From Dipteronia dyeriana (taxonomy: Eukaryota > Streptophyta > Magnoliopsida > Sapindales > Sapindaceae), in assembly GCA_032871835.1 (NCBI GenBank), contig CM065301.1:77222069-77286068 (forward strand): 64,000 nt of DNA, given 5' to 3'. The translations under genes and the position numbers were made by a program. The notes under the pieces are model-generated. The model worked only from the letters and a program-made list of their open reading frames with translations, was not told where the DNA came from and ran no database searches. Positions 12,243 through 22,785 of the stretch are shown here, in pieces. Position 1 is the stretch's first letter, and every line of letters starts with the position of its first letter.

Positions 12243-15228
12243 GTGGGCATAATTAGATTACGTTTTTGTAATAATTATATATTTTTGGACAATGTATTTT
12301 ATATTCCTGGATTTACACGGAATTTAATTTCCGTTTCTAAGTTGTTAGAACAAAAATATTATGTTTCTTTTAATAATAAGTCTGTTATTATTGGAAAGAA
12401 TGGTCTGAATATTTGTTCAGGAATTCATGAAAACAATTTGTATGTGTTACAACCGTTAATACATACTACACTGTTCAACACCGAAATGTTTAAGGTTGAA
12501 AAACAAAAAACTAAACGACATAAGATTTCTCCAGATAATGACACGTATCTCTCTGGCAACTAAGGCTTGGTCATATCAACCTTGACCGGATAGATATATT
12601 AGTAAAAAGCGGATCTTTAAGTGAGTTAAAGGTTGGCACCTTACCTATCTGTGAATCTTGTCTGGAAGGTAAGATGACTAAGAGATCTTTTACTGGAAAA
12701 TGGCTTAGAGCTAAAGAACCACTAGAGCTTATACATACAGACGTCTGCGAACCGATGAATGTTAAATTTAGGGGTGCTTATGAGTATTATGTCACCTTTA
12801 TAGATGACTACTCAAGATACGGATACTTCTACCTGATGCAACTAAAGTCGGAAACATTTGAAAAGTTCAAAGAATTCTGAGCTGAAGTTGAGAATCAATT
12901 AGGTAGGACTATCAAGTCACTACGATCGGATCATGGAGGTGAGTACCTTGACCAAGAGTTTGAAGACTTCATGGTCAAGCATGGGATAGTTTCCCAACTC
13001 ACAGCTCCCGGTAAACCTTAACAAAATGGTGTAGCGGAAAGGAGAAATAGAACCCTAATGGAAATGGTGAAATCTATGATTAGTTTCTCATCATTACCAA
13101 ATTCCTTCTGGGGATATGCGTTACAAACAGCGGCATGCATTTTGAATGTAGTGCCATCCAAATATGTTCCTAAGACTCCCCTAGAGTTGTGGAATGGTCA
13201 CAAAGCTAGTTTACGATATTTTCGCATATGAGGGTGTCCAGCACACGTGCTGAAGAACAGAACTGGAAAGCTAGACTCCAAGTCTGTTGTCTGCCTATTT
13301 GTAGGATACTCCAAGGAGACCAGAGGTGGGCACTTCTATAGTCCCGAAGATAACAAAGTATTTGTATCGACAAATGTAACGTTTCTTGAGGACAATTACA
13401 TTAGTGACCATAAACCTCGTTCCAAGATTGTATTAAATGAGTTGGAGCCTAGTGAGACTAATGCTTCATCAACAAGAGTTGTTGATCCACAAACATCTGA
13501 GAGTCAAATGGTTCTTGATCAGGATACACTACCACCTAGACGTAGTGAGAGGATTGTGAGACAACCTGAACGCTATTTAGCTATAGGTGAGGGACAAGGT
13601 GTTGTCTCTGCTGATAGTGTGGATGATCCATTGACATTTAAGAATGCAATGGAAGATTCTGAAAACGAGGAATGGCTTAAAACCATGAATCTCGAGATGG
13701 AATCCATGTACTCTAACTCAGTCTGGGATCTTGTAGACTTACCAGATGGAATAAAACCCATAGGGTGTAAGTGGATCTACAAGAGAAAGAGAGGAGTAGA
13801 CGGAAAGGTAGAAACCTTCAAAGCAAGGCTAGTGGCTAAGGGTTATACCCAGAAAGAGGGGGTCGATTATGAAGAGACCTTCTTGCCAGTAGCCATGTTT
13901 AAGTCTATTAAGATTCTTTTATCCATTACTGTCTATTTCGATTATGAAATTTGGCAAATGGACGTCAAGACTGCATTCTTGAATGACAATCTTGATGGGA
14001 GCATCTATATGATGCAACCAGAGGGATTCGTGTCTCCAGATCAAGAGCAAAAGGTTTGCAAGTTGTAAAGGTCCATCTATGGACTTAAGCAAGCATCTAG
14101 ATCTTGGAACATTAGGTTTGATGATGTGATCAAAACCTATGGCTTCGAGCAGAACGTCAATGAGCCTTGTGTCTACAAGCGCATCATTGATAAGAAAGTA
14201 GTTTTCTTGGTCCTATACGTAGATGATATCCTACTCATTGGGAATGATATGGGAGTGTTGTCTGATGTAAAAGGGCTGGCTTGCTAGCCAATTCCAAATG
14301 AAAGATTTAGGAGAGGCAAGTTATGTTCTAGGGATCCAAATCATAAGGGATCCAACTTATAAGGGATCGTAAGAACAAACTTATAGCACTGTCTCAGGCA
14401 TCATATATCGATAAGATTCTTATGCAATTTTCAATGCAGAACTCTAAGAAAGGTAATTTACCTTCCAGACATGGAGTTCACTTGTCTAAGGAACAGTGTC
14501 CTAAGACACCTCAAGAAGTTGAGGATATGAAAAGTGTACCATATGCATCAACAGTAGGTCGTCTGATGTATGCTATATTATGCACGAGACCGGACATCTG
14601 TTATGCAGTGGGAGTAGTCAGCAGATACCAGTCCAACCTAGGATTGGATCATTGGGTTGCTATCAAGACAATTCTCAAGTATTTTCGAAGAACGAGAAAT
14701 TATATGTTGTATTCCGAACAAGATTTGATCCCGTTAGGATACATAGATTCTGATTTTTAGTCAGACAGGGATTCTAGAAAATCCACGTCTGGATCAGTAT
14801 TCACTATGGGTGATGGAGCCATTGTAGGGAGAAGTATCAAGCAATCTTGCATTGCTAACGCCACCATGGAAGCCGAATATGTAGCTACTTGTGTAACTGT
14901 TTGTGAAGCTGCTAAAGAGGTTGTTTGGCTCCGTAAGTTCTTGAGTGATCTGGAAGTTGTTCCAGGCCTGGATAAGTCCATCACACTTTATTGTGATAAC
15001 AGTGGTGCTATGGCTAATTCCAAAGAACCAAGAAGCCACAAGAGAGGGAAACATATAGAGAGAAAGAATCATCTCATCAGAGGGATAGTGCAGAGAGGAG
15101 ATGTGATCGTCACCAAGATAGCCTCACAAGACAATCATGTTGATCCATTTACGAAGACCTTACCGGCTAAAGTGTTTTCGGGCCACCTAGATTGTCTAAG
15201 GTTACAAGACATACCTCACATGCTTTAG
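12243..15228 (+). pseudogene. pol of copia B: integrase, RT, RNase H
   Basis: Pre-integrase and the end of protease 12243-12670; integrase core from HTDVCEPMN (first Asp, about 12735) through DHGGEY (second Asp, about 12930) and NGVAERRN (Glu, about 13026); RT from about 13660 with KARLVAKGYTQ, the MDVKTAFL motif (about 13960) and the YVDDILL catalytic box (14218-14238); RNase H 14750-15228 with YVATCVTVCEAAKE and the KHIERKNHLIR end block. In-frame stops at 12878, 13019, 13229, 14066 and 14758, plus frame loss at 14270-14420, inactivate it. All five stops can be explained by C-to-T or G-to-A changes. Confidence 0.92.
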
Positions 15229-15242
15229 TGCAAGTGGGAGAT

Positions 15243-17236
15243 TGTTGGGGTTTATACCATAAACATGTAACTTGTAAATGGATTTATGAAGTAAATAAAA
15301 AGTAAGGTTCAATTCATTCTGTTATGTTATTTATTTTACAAACTTGTGTACATATTAACATCCTGGATTGTTGGATGTAATCTCGAACTGTGTATATGAG
15401 TGTCATATACGGATGGATATTGTAAGAGACGTGCAATCTAAAGAGTCCATAGATAGTAAAAAAAGCTGGGTAATTTATTTGTGGTTAATCTATAGCTGCG
15501 GTCCATGCCGTAATGTACAGTGATTATATCTTGAATCATTCATATGAGATATGGGAATGGAGGCACCTTGTATGATGTGATCATATAGGACTGGGTTATG
15601 ATCTATATGAATCTCACACCAAGATCTGTTTACCGATGAGATTCATATATTTCAACTAACGATGGCTATATATGGGTGATCGTAATCCTGAGTGTCTTAT
15701 CGACTCCTTTAGGTTAGATCATGGTCTTTGATATACCATGGGTGAGGTCAGATGCATTTCCTGATCAATATACTCCATATGTTGGGATTGCGGTTTAGCT
15801 TGTGGCTGGGAAAGTTTGTACATAACAGTGGAATCCACTCATTCTTGTGAGAAGTATATGGCAGTTCTCTTAAAGGTTGATTCGGGGCTTGGACAATATG
15901 AGCGCTCTCCTAATTCCGTGAGGAAATAGGATTTATTGTCCATTAGAGAATCAATTGTACTTAAAGGATATATGTAATTAGAGGGGTATAACAGACATTA
16001 TGACCCAGCTCTAATTATGAACTACTGTTGAGGATCACACCATATGTAATAGTTATATCGATGGACACCGAGTTGTATCGGTCTGTGTAAAAACGTATGC
16101 AGTTGAGATAGTGCAACTTCGGATTTTTATTGGAATAACACCAGAGTTAATAATCAAACAATATTAATTAAAGAGTTTAATTAATGATTCCGAGGATTAT
16201 TGGAGCTCAAAATACTGTGGGTCCATTAGGTCCCCTTGCTAGCCCGACCGATTTAGGTAACAAGAGTCACGGTAATTAATTGGATTGTCTAGTTAATTGC
16301 GTTACGAAAGTGACACGTATTTATTCGAGAGTTAATTGAATAATGAGATTATTTAATAAATAAATAGTGGTGATTAAATAACTTAAATAATGAGATTATT
16401 TAATTATGTTCTTAATCACTAAATGGAGGGTCTATGTTGATATTTATTTTTGAATAAAATAAGATAATATGATTATTTTATTTTATTAAATTAAATATTT
16501 TATTTTATTAAATTAAATATTTTATTTTATTAAATTAAATATTTTATTTTTGAATTTAAATAGTTGAATTCAAAATTAAAATCAAATAAAAGATATGAGA
16601 TATTTTTTATTTGAAAGTTTTTAAAAATCAAATATAAATTTGATCTAATATTTAAATATTATATATGTGATATAAAAAAAAATTAAAAAGGGGTGATGTG
16701 CTTGTCACGCACATCACACTTTTATATATATATACAAATGAAAAAAGGTTGGATTTTGGTCAAACACATAAGGTTGGTGTGAGTTTGTTTTAAGAAAGAA
16801 AAGTGTGCTTGTGTGCATAAAAATACACCAAAAAGAGAGAAAAATGTGCAAGTGTTTTATATTTATATCAAAAGAAAAAGTTTCTTCTTCTTCTCTCTTT
16901 TACATCCTTCATTCTAGTTCCTGAGTTCGTGACACGCCCACACGCAGTTACCATTCCCAGGATTCAGTAAGGAAGATCAGTGGTACAGACCAGGAGCATA
17001 TCGAAAAAGTGAAGAAGCCTCCAAACGTTGGTATGGTTCTTTAAGTATTCTTTTTTATTATTGATTACAATTTCCTGTATTTACATATATATTTTATTAG
17101 TGTAATAATTAGTATATGTATTTATTCCGAAAATAAATACGATCACAAGCTCACTTGTTCCAGATACAGATTACGATATGTATAAAATAAAATAAAATCC
17201 ATTTCCGCTGCGTGATCGGTGAATGGGGTTCCAACA
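15243..17236 (+). repeat. 3' LTR of copia B
   Basis: 1994 bp from TGTTGGGGTTTATACC to GGTTCCAACA, followed by the target duplication TATTC. Its TATA region reads GTCTGTGTAAAA (about 16081), so the box present in the 5' LTR is degraded here. It carries three copies of a TTTTATTAAATTAAATA unit (about 16475-16545) where the 5' LTR has one. Confidence 0.95.
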
Positions 17237-19086
17237 TATTCCAACTCGGTGTACACTCGGGCTGTTTTGTCCATTATTGTGGCAACATACTTTCTGTGAT
17301 ATCGTTTTTTAATATTTTCAGAAGTGGTAGCAACATATAGTATGGGTAGCATAAGGAAACACTTTAGAAATCCATGCTTCAAAGCTTGCATGACGATCAG
17401 AAATGAAAACCAAATCATCTATATGGCCAAGGGCACCTTTCAAGCAATCCAAAAACCACTCCCATGATATGTTGATCTCTGAGTCACCGTAGCCAAAAGC
17501 AATGGGATAAACATGTTCATTCCCATCTTCTACAGTTTAAACAAACATAGTACTCCCGAATCTTCCCTTTAAATGGGTACCATCAACGGCAATAACTTGA
17601 CGCAGACACCTCTGGAATCCTCTAAGTGAGGCACCCAATGACATGAAAAGGTAGAGGAATTTACTATCTTCGTCACACTGTAAGTGACAACACATAATCG
17701 AGAGCTTGATATGCCTTACTGTACATGATTTGAATGCCATACATTGTTTTCATGTCGGCGATTATGTCCTTAGGATGCATTATTCGACCATCATGTTGTT
17801 GCAATCTAGGTGGTGCAACCACTTCTCCAATTATGACTACACTAGCTTATCGATGACAGTGGTCAATCTCCTCTAACAGACAAGTGTGTTCGTTGAAAAA
17901 ACTTCTTACTTTGAAGTATGTCGCTTCATCTCTCCTCACTGGTCTTTACTTCCACGTACAATTGTCCATCAAACAAACCAGATGTAACGTTGTCTTGTTC
18001 GACCTTTTCACCTTCCACTCGAAGTTGTGCCGCAATTCAAAATGCCCAACCAATCTCTTCAAATCCTTTTTACTAGGAAAAAATTGCCCTTTATATATCA
18101 TGCTTGTTGGTTCGTCTTCTACAAAGTTCTTGCTTCCACCCATACCAAAAAAGTACGATTCTGCTACTGCAATTACCCACGTTATGGCATTGTTAGAATC
18201 AGCTTTAGTTACATTAGGCTGGACCTCAGAGGTCCCAGCTATTTCTACTGCACTAGAACTACATCTGTGTACACATCTTGCATGTCTTTCTGTTTGGACA
18301 GGTTCTTCATCTTTCTCATTGTTCGTTACATTATTTACCGGATGCAAATTTGCTTCATTATTCATGTCATTGGGCAAAAATTCGGTTCATTGTTCTGCTC
18401 ATTATTCATGTCATTGTATATCTCATTGTATTGGTGGTTGTACTGCCCAGCATTCATTTCAATTTGACAACCAAAGAACTCGTCCAATTGAGGTCCAGGT
18501 ATATAACCATGGTCGGCTACTTCCGGTGGGACACCACACATGTTTTGATGCTCTTCGTTTTAACTTCTTTCTGAGAACAATTGGTTGCTTCCGCCTGACA
18601 ATCGAAATTGTTGGGTGTTTCCACGACCAAAGGTATCTTCAGCTATCACATTTATTGTTGCCCTCTCAATTAGACTAACACATACTTGAGGGATCACCTT
18701 ATCTTCTCCCAGCATAACCAAAAGATCATCGTTGTTTCTTATAAACGTGTGACATGTTATCCCATGAACAATTGATATAGATTGTAGATCAACAATGTAT
18801 TTGTTGACATCGTACTTCATAGCGATTTGTACGATCGACACCAGCTCTTCGTAAGTCATACTCATTGACACATACATTCCTTGGTTATCGAAACCGAAAA
18901 ACCTCTTACTTCCATCAGGTAATTGCTCCCATCGACCGTTGTAAGATATGACTATTCTCACTCGATCCATTGTCTTGTGAAAATCATCATCAAAAACCAT
19001 TATTAACAAATTAACAAATTAAATTAAGTTTACAATTATTAAGAATTAAAAAAAAAATAAGTGTAAGGGATCGACAACGTTATCAA

Positions 19087-19545
19087 AGGGATTGAGCTTT
19101 TTGGAAACGGATCGAGAACTTATTGTAAGGGATCGAGCATTTTCCAAATGGATCGAGAACTTTTTCAATGGATCAAGAACTTTTTCCAAATGGATCGAGA
19201 ACTTTTTCCAAATTGATCGAGAACATTTTCAAGAGATCGAGAACTTTTTAAAGAAATCGAGAACTTTTTCCAAATTCAAGGATTGAGAACTTTTTCAAGG
19301 AATAAAGAACTTTTTCCAAATGGATCCAAAACATTTTCAAGAGATCGAGAACTTTTTCAAGGGATCAAGGACATTTTCCAAATGGATCGATCGCTTTTTC
19401 AAGGGATCGAGAACTTTCTCAAGGGATCGAGAACTTTTTCCAAATGGATCGAGAACTTTTTCAAGGGATCGAGAACTTTTTCAAATTATCGAGCATTTTT
19501 CGAACTAATCGAGCATTTTTTCCACATAATAGAGCTTTTTTCAAA
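19087..19545 (+). repeat. 20-bp minisatellite, about 24 units
   Basis: Tandem array of a roughly 20-bp unit, consensus GATCGAGAACTTTTTCAAGG (variants with CCAAATG endings and 19-22 bp lengths). It lies just upstream of the MULE transposase start (on the minus strand) with about 80 bp of AT-rich sequence between. Overlapping open frames here are by-products of the repeat. The array may belong to the MULE 5' region. Confidence 0.85.
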
Positions 19546-19973
19546 ATATATAAAACCTCGGTCCAATAACAAATATGCTCGATTCTTCTTTACATATTCT
19601 CGGACACACATGAAAAATACTCGGATCTATTAAATTTTCATACATGTTCTTACAACACAAAAATGCATGCAAAATATCAAAAATGTATAAAAACAGAAAA
19701 GATAATAAACGATATCATAAATATTAGTTACCTTTTTGTACAAATTCTGGAACTACACAACTTTCTTTTTTGGAGAGAGATAGATATAAGTTTTCAGACA
19801 ACTTTTTTGAGGAGATACATAGGATTTCAGAAACTTTCCTTTTACAAATAAAAGTTTAGGGGCAACTTCGGTAGTTCATCATAATAGGTGTCTTTTAAAC
19901 TTAAGTTGTTAAACTGGTGACATCATCACAAAAGACAATAAAAATTGTGACATATCTCATAATTTTCACTATA

Positions 19974-20012
<39 letters not shown>

Positions 20013-20230
20013 GGCTAGCTAGGGATTTAAGTTCCCTCCCTACACACGTAAGTGGCTCTATCAATAGATGAGTTTAATTTATTTGTTTTTAAATATTACA
20101 ATAATTTAGGCTTTTTACCGATGGGGAGAAACTCAAACCCAAAACATGTGATGTGGATGTAAGGGGTTTAACATCAACATTAACTTGCCCTAGATTAATT
20201 GTTGCTTAAAGAATTTTCTTAAGGTTTTTT
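19546..20230. other. AT-rich spacer, no gene seen
   Basis: Sequence between the minisatellite and LINE C with no recognisable coding sequence. It includes a (TA)n run at 19975-20009. A MULE terminal inverted repeat was looked for here and not found by eye. Confidence 0.5.
19975..20009. repeat. (TA)n microsatellite
   Basis: About 17 consecutive TA dinucleotides. Confidence 0.95.
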
Positions 20231-20600
20231 TCTAAGACGTTTTGGGCACCGTTTTGTGAATTCGAGCCTCCTCCGATCAGATTCTGATCTTATGTTCTTC
20301 GTTAAAGTTGTAGATCGTAACATTTTATGCAACTTGGAACTGAGAATCTGGTGATTTGGAGTTGTATTCATAGAGTTACATTCATTTTAAGTTTCTGCAC
20401 TGATTTGTCTTTTATTTTAGGGTTACACCGCCGTTTTGATTTTTTGGTCCTCTTCTGCTAAGATTCCGTTCATTTTCCCTTCTTCAAGATTGTAGATCGT
20501 GAGTTTTTATGCAACTTAGAATCAAGAAACTTGTTATTTGGGGTTTGCGGCACTGAGTTATGTCCGTTTTAAGATTTCTATTTTGGTTTGTTTTTTGGAT
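20231..20600 (+). repeat. two tandem ~182-bp monomers in LINE C 5' region
   Basis: GTAGATCGT recurs at 20310 and 20492 (period 182). Flanking blocks recur in the same order: CACCG(CCG)TTTTG, TCCTCxTCxG, TTATGCAACTT(G/A)GAA and TTTTAAG(T/A)TTCT. The copies are diverged (roughly three quarters alike by eye). Confidence 0.7.
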
Positions 20601-20636
20601 AGATGAAGGATCCCTAAATATAGTGAATAGTTGTCG

Positions 20637-20825
20637 CTGCTACAGTGTTCCGTCAATGCTACAGTGTTTCCATTACATGCTACGATTGTTCGCTACAGTG
20701 TTCCATCACTGCTACAGTGTTTCCGTTATATGCTACAATGATTCGCTACAGTATTTTCTGCTAAAATGATTCGCTACAGTACTTTTACTACAATATTATG
20801 CTACAGTGATTCTGCTACAATATAT
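20637..20825 (+). repeat. interspersed GCTACAGTG motif cluster
   Basis: At least ten copies or near-copies of (T)GCTACAGTG (variants GCTACAATG, GCTACAGTA, GCTAAAATG), spaced about 15-25 bases by TTCCxTxA-type linkers, end just before the ORF1 start. This is an imperfect tandem array of a short unit in the LINE 5' region. Confidence 0.75.
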
Positions 20826-20833
20826 CGGGCTCT

Positions 20834-22785
20834 ATGGATCCTATGTGCATAGAGACCGCTTTGTGTTCTCCGATAACAGTGGCTTCCATCTCGACTAGTC
20901 AGGTTGGTTTGAGTACGGTGAGTGGAGTGAATTCCTCTTCCCAGGTTGTTCCTCTCACATTTGGTGAGGTGTGTGCTAGAGGTAAAGTTGTTGTTGGTGG
21001 GGTGGATCCGCATGTGGGTATCTCCTTGCCTACATCATATATTAGGGGTTCTTCTTTTACGGATCTTTTTAAGGCTGCCCCGATTCCAGGGGATTATGTT
21101 TCTGGTCCTTCGATTCTTTTGAAAAATGGTGGTTATGTGGTTGTTCGGGTGGATCCCTCTGCTTATAAATTTAGATTGAAAGCTTGTAAGTATTCTCTCA
21201 TTGGTCGGGTTGTTCTTTCTAGTGGTGAGAAGCCTTGGGAGTTGGTTGATCTTAAAGCCAAGTTGCAGTTTGTTTGGAAGCTGAACTCTGCTTGGAGGTT
21301 GATTTCTTTAGGTAAGGGGTACTTTCAAATTATGTTGAATTCAGATGTAGACAAGAATATGGTTTGGAGTTTAGGGTCTCTTAGTCTTAAACCAGGTGTT
21401 TTACGGCTTCAGCCTTAGATTCCAGATTTTAATCCAGCATTACAAAAGTCTTCAAATGCTCAGGTTTGGGTCCATTTTATGATCTTTCATGGGAATATTG
21501 GCATCCGAAGATTGTCTCTGATTTAGCTAGAGGGGTCGGAGTGCCTTAACGATTGGATAGGGCTACTGTGGAAGGTGATTTTGGACATTTTGCACGTGTT
21601 CTGGTGGATATTGATGTGTCTAATATGCCTCCATCTTCTTTGCTTCTGGAGAGAGATGATTCTCATAGTTCTTTTATTTCAGTGGAATACAAGAATCTTT
21701 CGGCTTTCTGTTCTACTTGTTCCTCAATTGGTCATTTGCCCAATGCTTGTCATTGGAACAAATCCGGAAAAGTGATTCCTGTTAACTCTAGTAAGCCTGA
21801 TTCAGCTAGAGATGGTCCAGCCACGATTGTTGTTGATGAGGGGTTTCAGATTCCCCGAAATCGTGCTTCTAAACTGGTTTATCGTTCTATTTCTGGTACT
21901 TGGATGGAAGTTTCGATTTCTAATGTCTTTACCGCCATTCAGCAGGATTTAGGGTCTCTGGATTCTATAGTGGTTCATTCTTCGACAGGTTCAAATCCAA
22001 TTTTGAGTATGGGTTCTTCTACTAGTGTAGCTGCTTCACCAAGTTTAACTTCTTCGATGGGTCCTACTATTTCAGTGGTGGCTACACATGTTGGTCAGCC
22101 CCAAGAAGAGGAGCGAAGCAGTGATTCTCTTAATGATGTTTTGTTAGCTTCTTCAGATCCAGTTGTTTCATCTATTTTATCTAATTCTACATCTTTAACG
22201 GTTTCACATGATCAGCAGTCTGGGAGTGTTAATGTAATCCCGATAGTTCCTACGTCCTCAGCAGTAGTCCCGGTTTCTAGTGTCTTGGTGGTTCATGACT
22301 CTCCTGTGGATATTAGGTCTGATTTGAGTTTGGATTTGTCAGTGGGTCAGGCTTCTTCCTTTTTGGGATCTGAGATGATATTGGAGTCCTCTTCTACTTT
22401 GAGTCTGGTTTTTGATGGTCATTCCACTACTCCAAACCAAGCTCTTCCGATCATAGATTCATTGGTTCAGACGGTTCCTACTATTGTGGGACCTTTCTCA
22501 CTTCAGCGTCCATCGATTCTGCATGCTGCTCATGGGGTTAGGAATGAATGTTTGGGATCTTCTCAGATTTACTCTTCGGTTACTGCTTCTACCCAGAGTT
22601 CTAGACTTTCGGCCTCTGACTCCCAAGTTGAGCTTCGTCTCATTGCTGGTTCTTCATGGGCTTCTCAAACTAAGGCGGAAGGATTAGATGATAGCAATAT
22701 TTCTCAGAGGACGACGATGATTACATATAGGCTGACAAAGCTAAAGTCCAAGATGCGGACTTCTTCTGGCATTTCCAATGATTAG
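20834..22785 (+). pseudogene. LINE C ORF1 (DUF4283 + CCHC zinc knuckle)
   Basis: RNA-binding ORF1 protein of a plant L1. The start MDPMCIETAL at 20834 is the first ATG after the repeat cluster. Residues about 60-190 match the DUF4283 pattern (FTDLFKAAPIPGDY, GYVVVRVDPS, LISLGKGYFQI). A TAG at 21416, in a slot where Trp is usual after RLQP, ends the first ORF. A one-base loss near 21480 then shifts frame, and the protein resumes at 21553 with a knuckle CSTCSSIGHLPNAC (about 21715-21756) and a long Ser/Thr/Val-rich tail ending at 22785. It overlaps the ORF2 ATG by 8 bases. Plant genomes often misannotate this ORF as a host gene. Confidence 0.88.

Larger units (their letters stand above)
7642..17236 (+). 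mobile_element. Ty1/copia element B, complete but degenerate
   Basis: A 9595-bp element: 5' LTR, primer site, long leader, gag, protease, integrase, reverse transcriptase, RNase H, purine tract (AAGTGGGAGA before 15243) and 3' LTR, in the order diagnostic of Ty1/copia. A 5-bp duplication TATTC (7637-7641 and 17237-17241) flanks it within the MULE transposase. The two 2-kb LTRs differ at about 8 of the first ~175 aligned bases (hand count). Many in-frame stops make it non-functional. Confidence 0.95.
7031..19009 (-). pseudogene. MULE (Mutator-like) transposase, split by copia B
   Basis: Cut-and-paste DDE transposase relic reading leftwards from 19009. N-terminal PB1-like domain 19009-18560 (RVRIVISYNGRWEQLPDG); acidic, Asn-rich linker; MuDR-type DNA-binding domain 18377-17946 (ending LVCLMDNCTWK); MULE catalytic core with AVDGTHLKGRF (first Asp) near 17580 and a degraded second-Asp segment (FISDRH equivalent) near 17400. 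Copia B (7642-17236) interrupts the codon run ELEY/NRHMEE, which resumes at 7641. The C-terminus has the SWIM zinc-binding signature (FPCCHALAVV) near 7190 and stops abruptly after LIES near 7036. Frameshifts occur, no terminal inverted repeat was found, and the left end is truncated against LINE A. Confidence 0.9.

Noticed and set aside
17884..18678. 264-codon plus-strand ORF, the second longest single open frame noticed outside element proteins
   Set aside because: It lies exactly antisense to the MULE DNA-binding and linker region, and its Cys/His/Phe-rich translation resembles nothing.
19092..19633. Three overlapping ORFs rich in SRTFSKWIENF
   Set aside because: They arise in three frames from the 20-bp minisatellite; no start context or relatives.
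20834..21418. A host gene encoding a DUF4283 protein
   Set aside because: Followed in order by a CCHC knuckle and LINE ORF2, so it is LINE ORF1.
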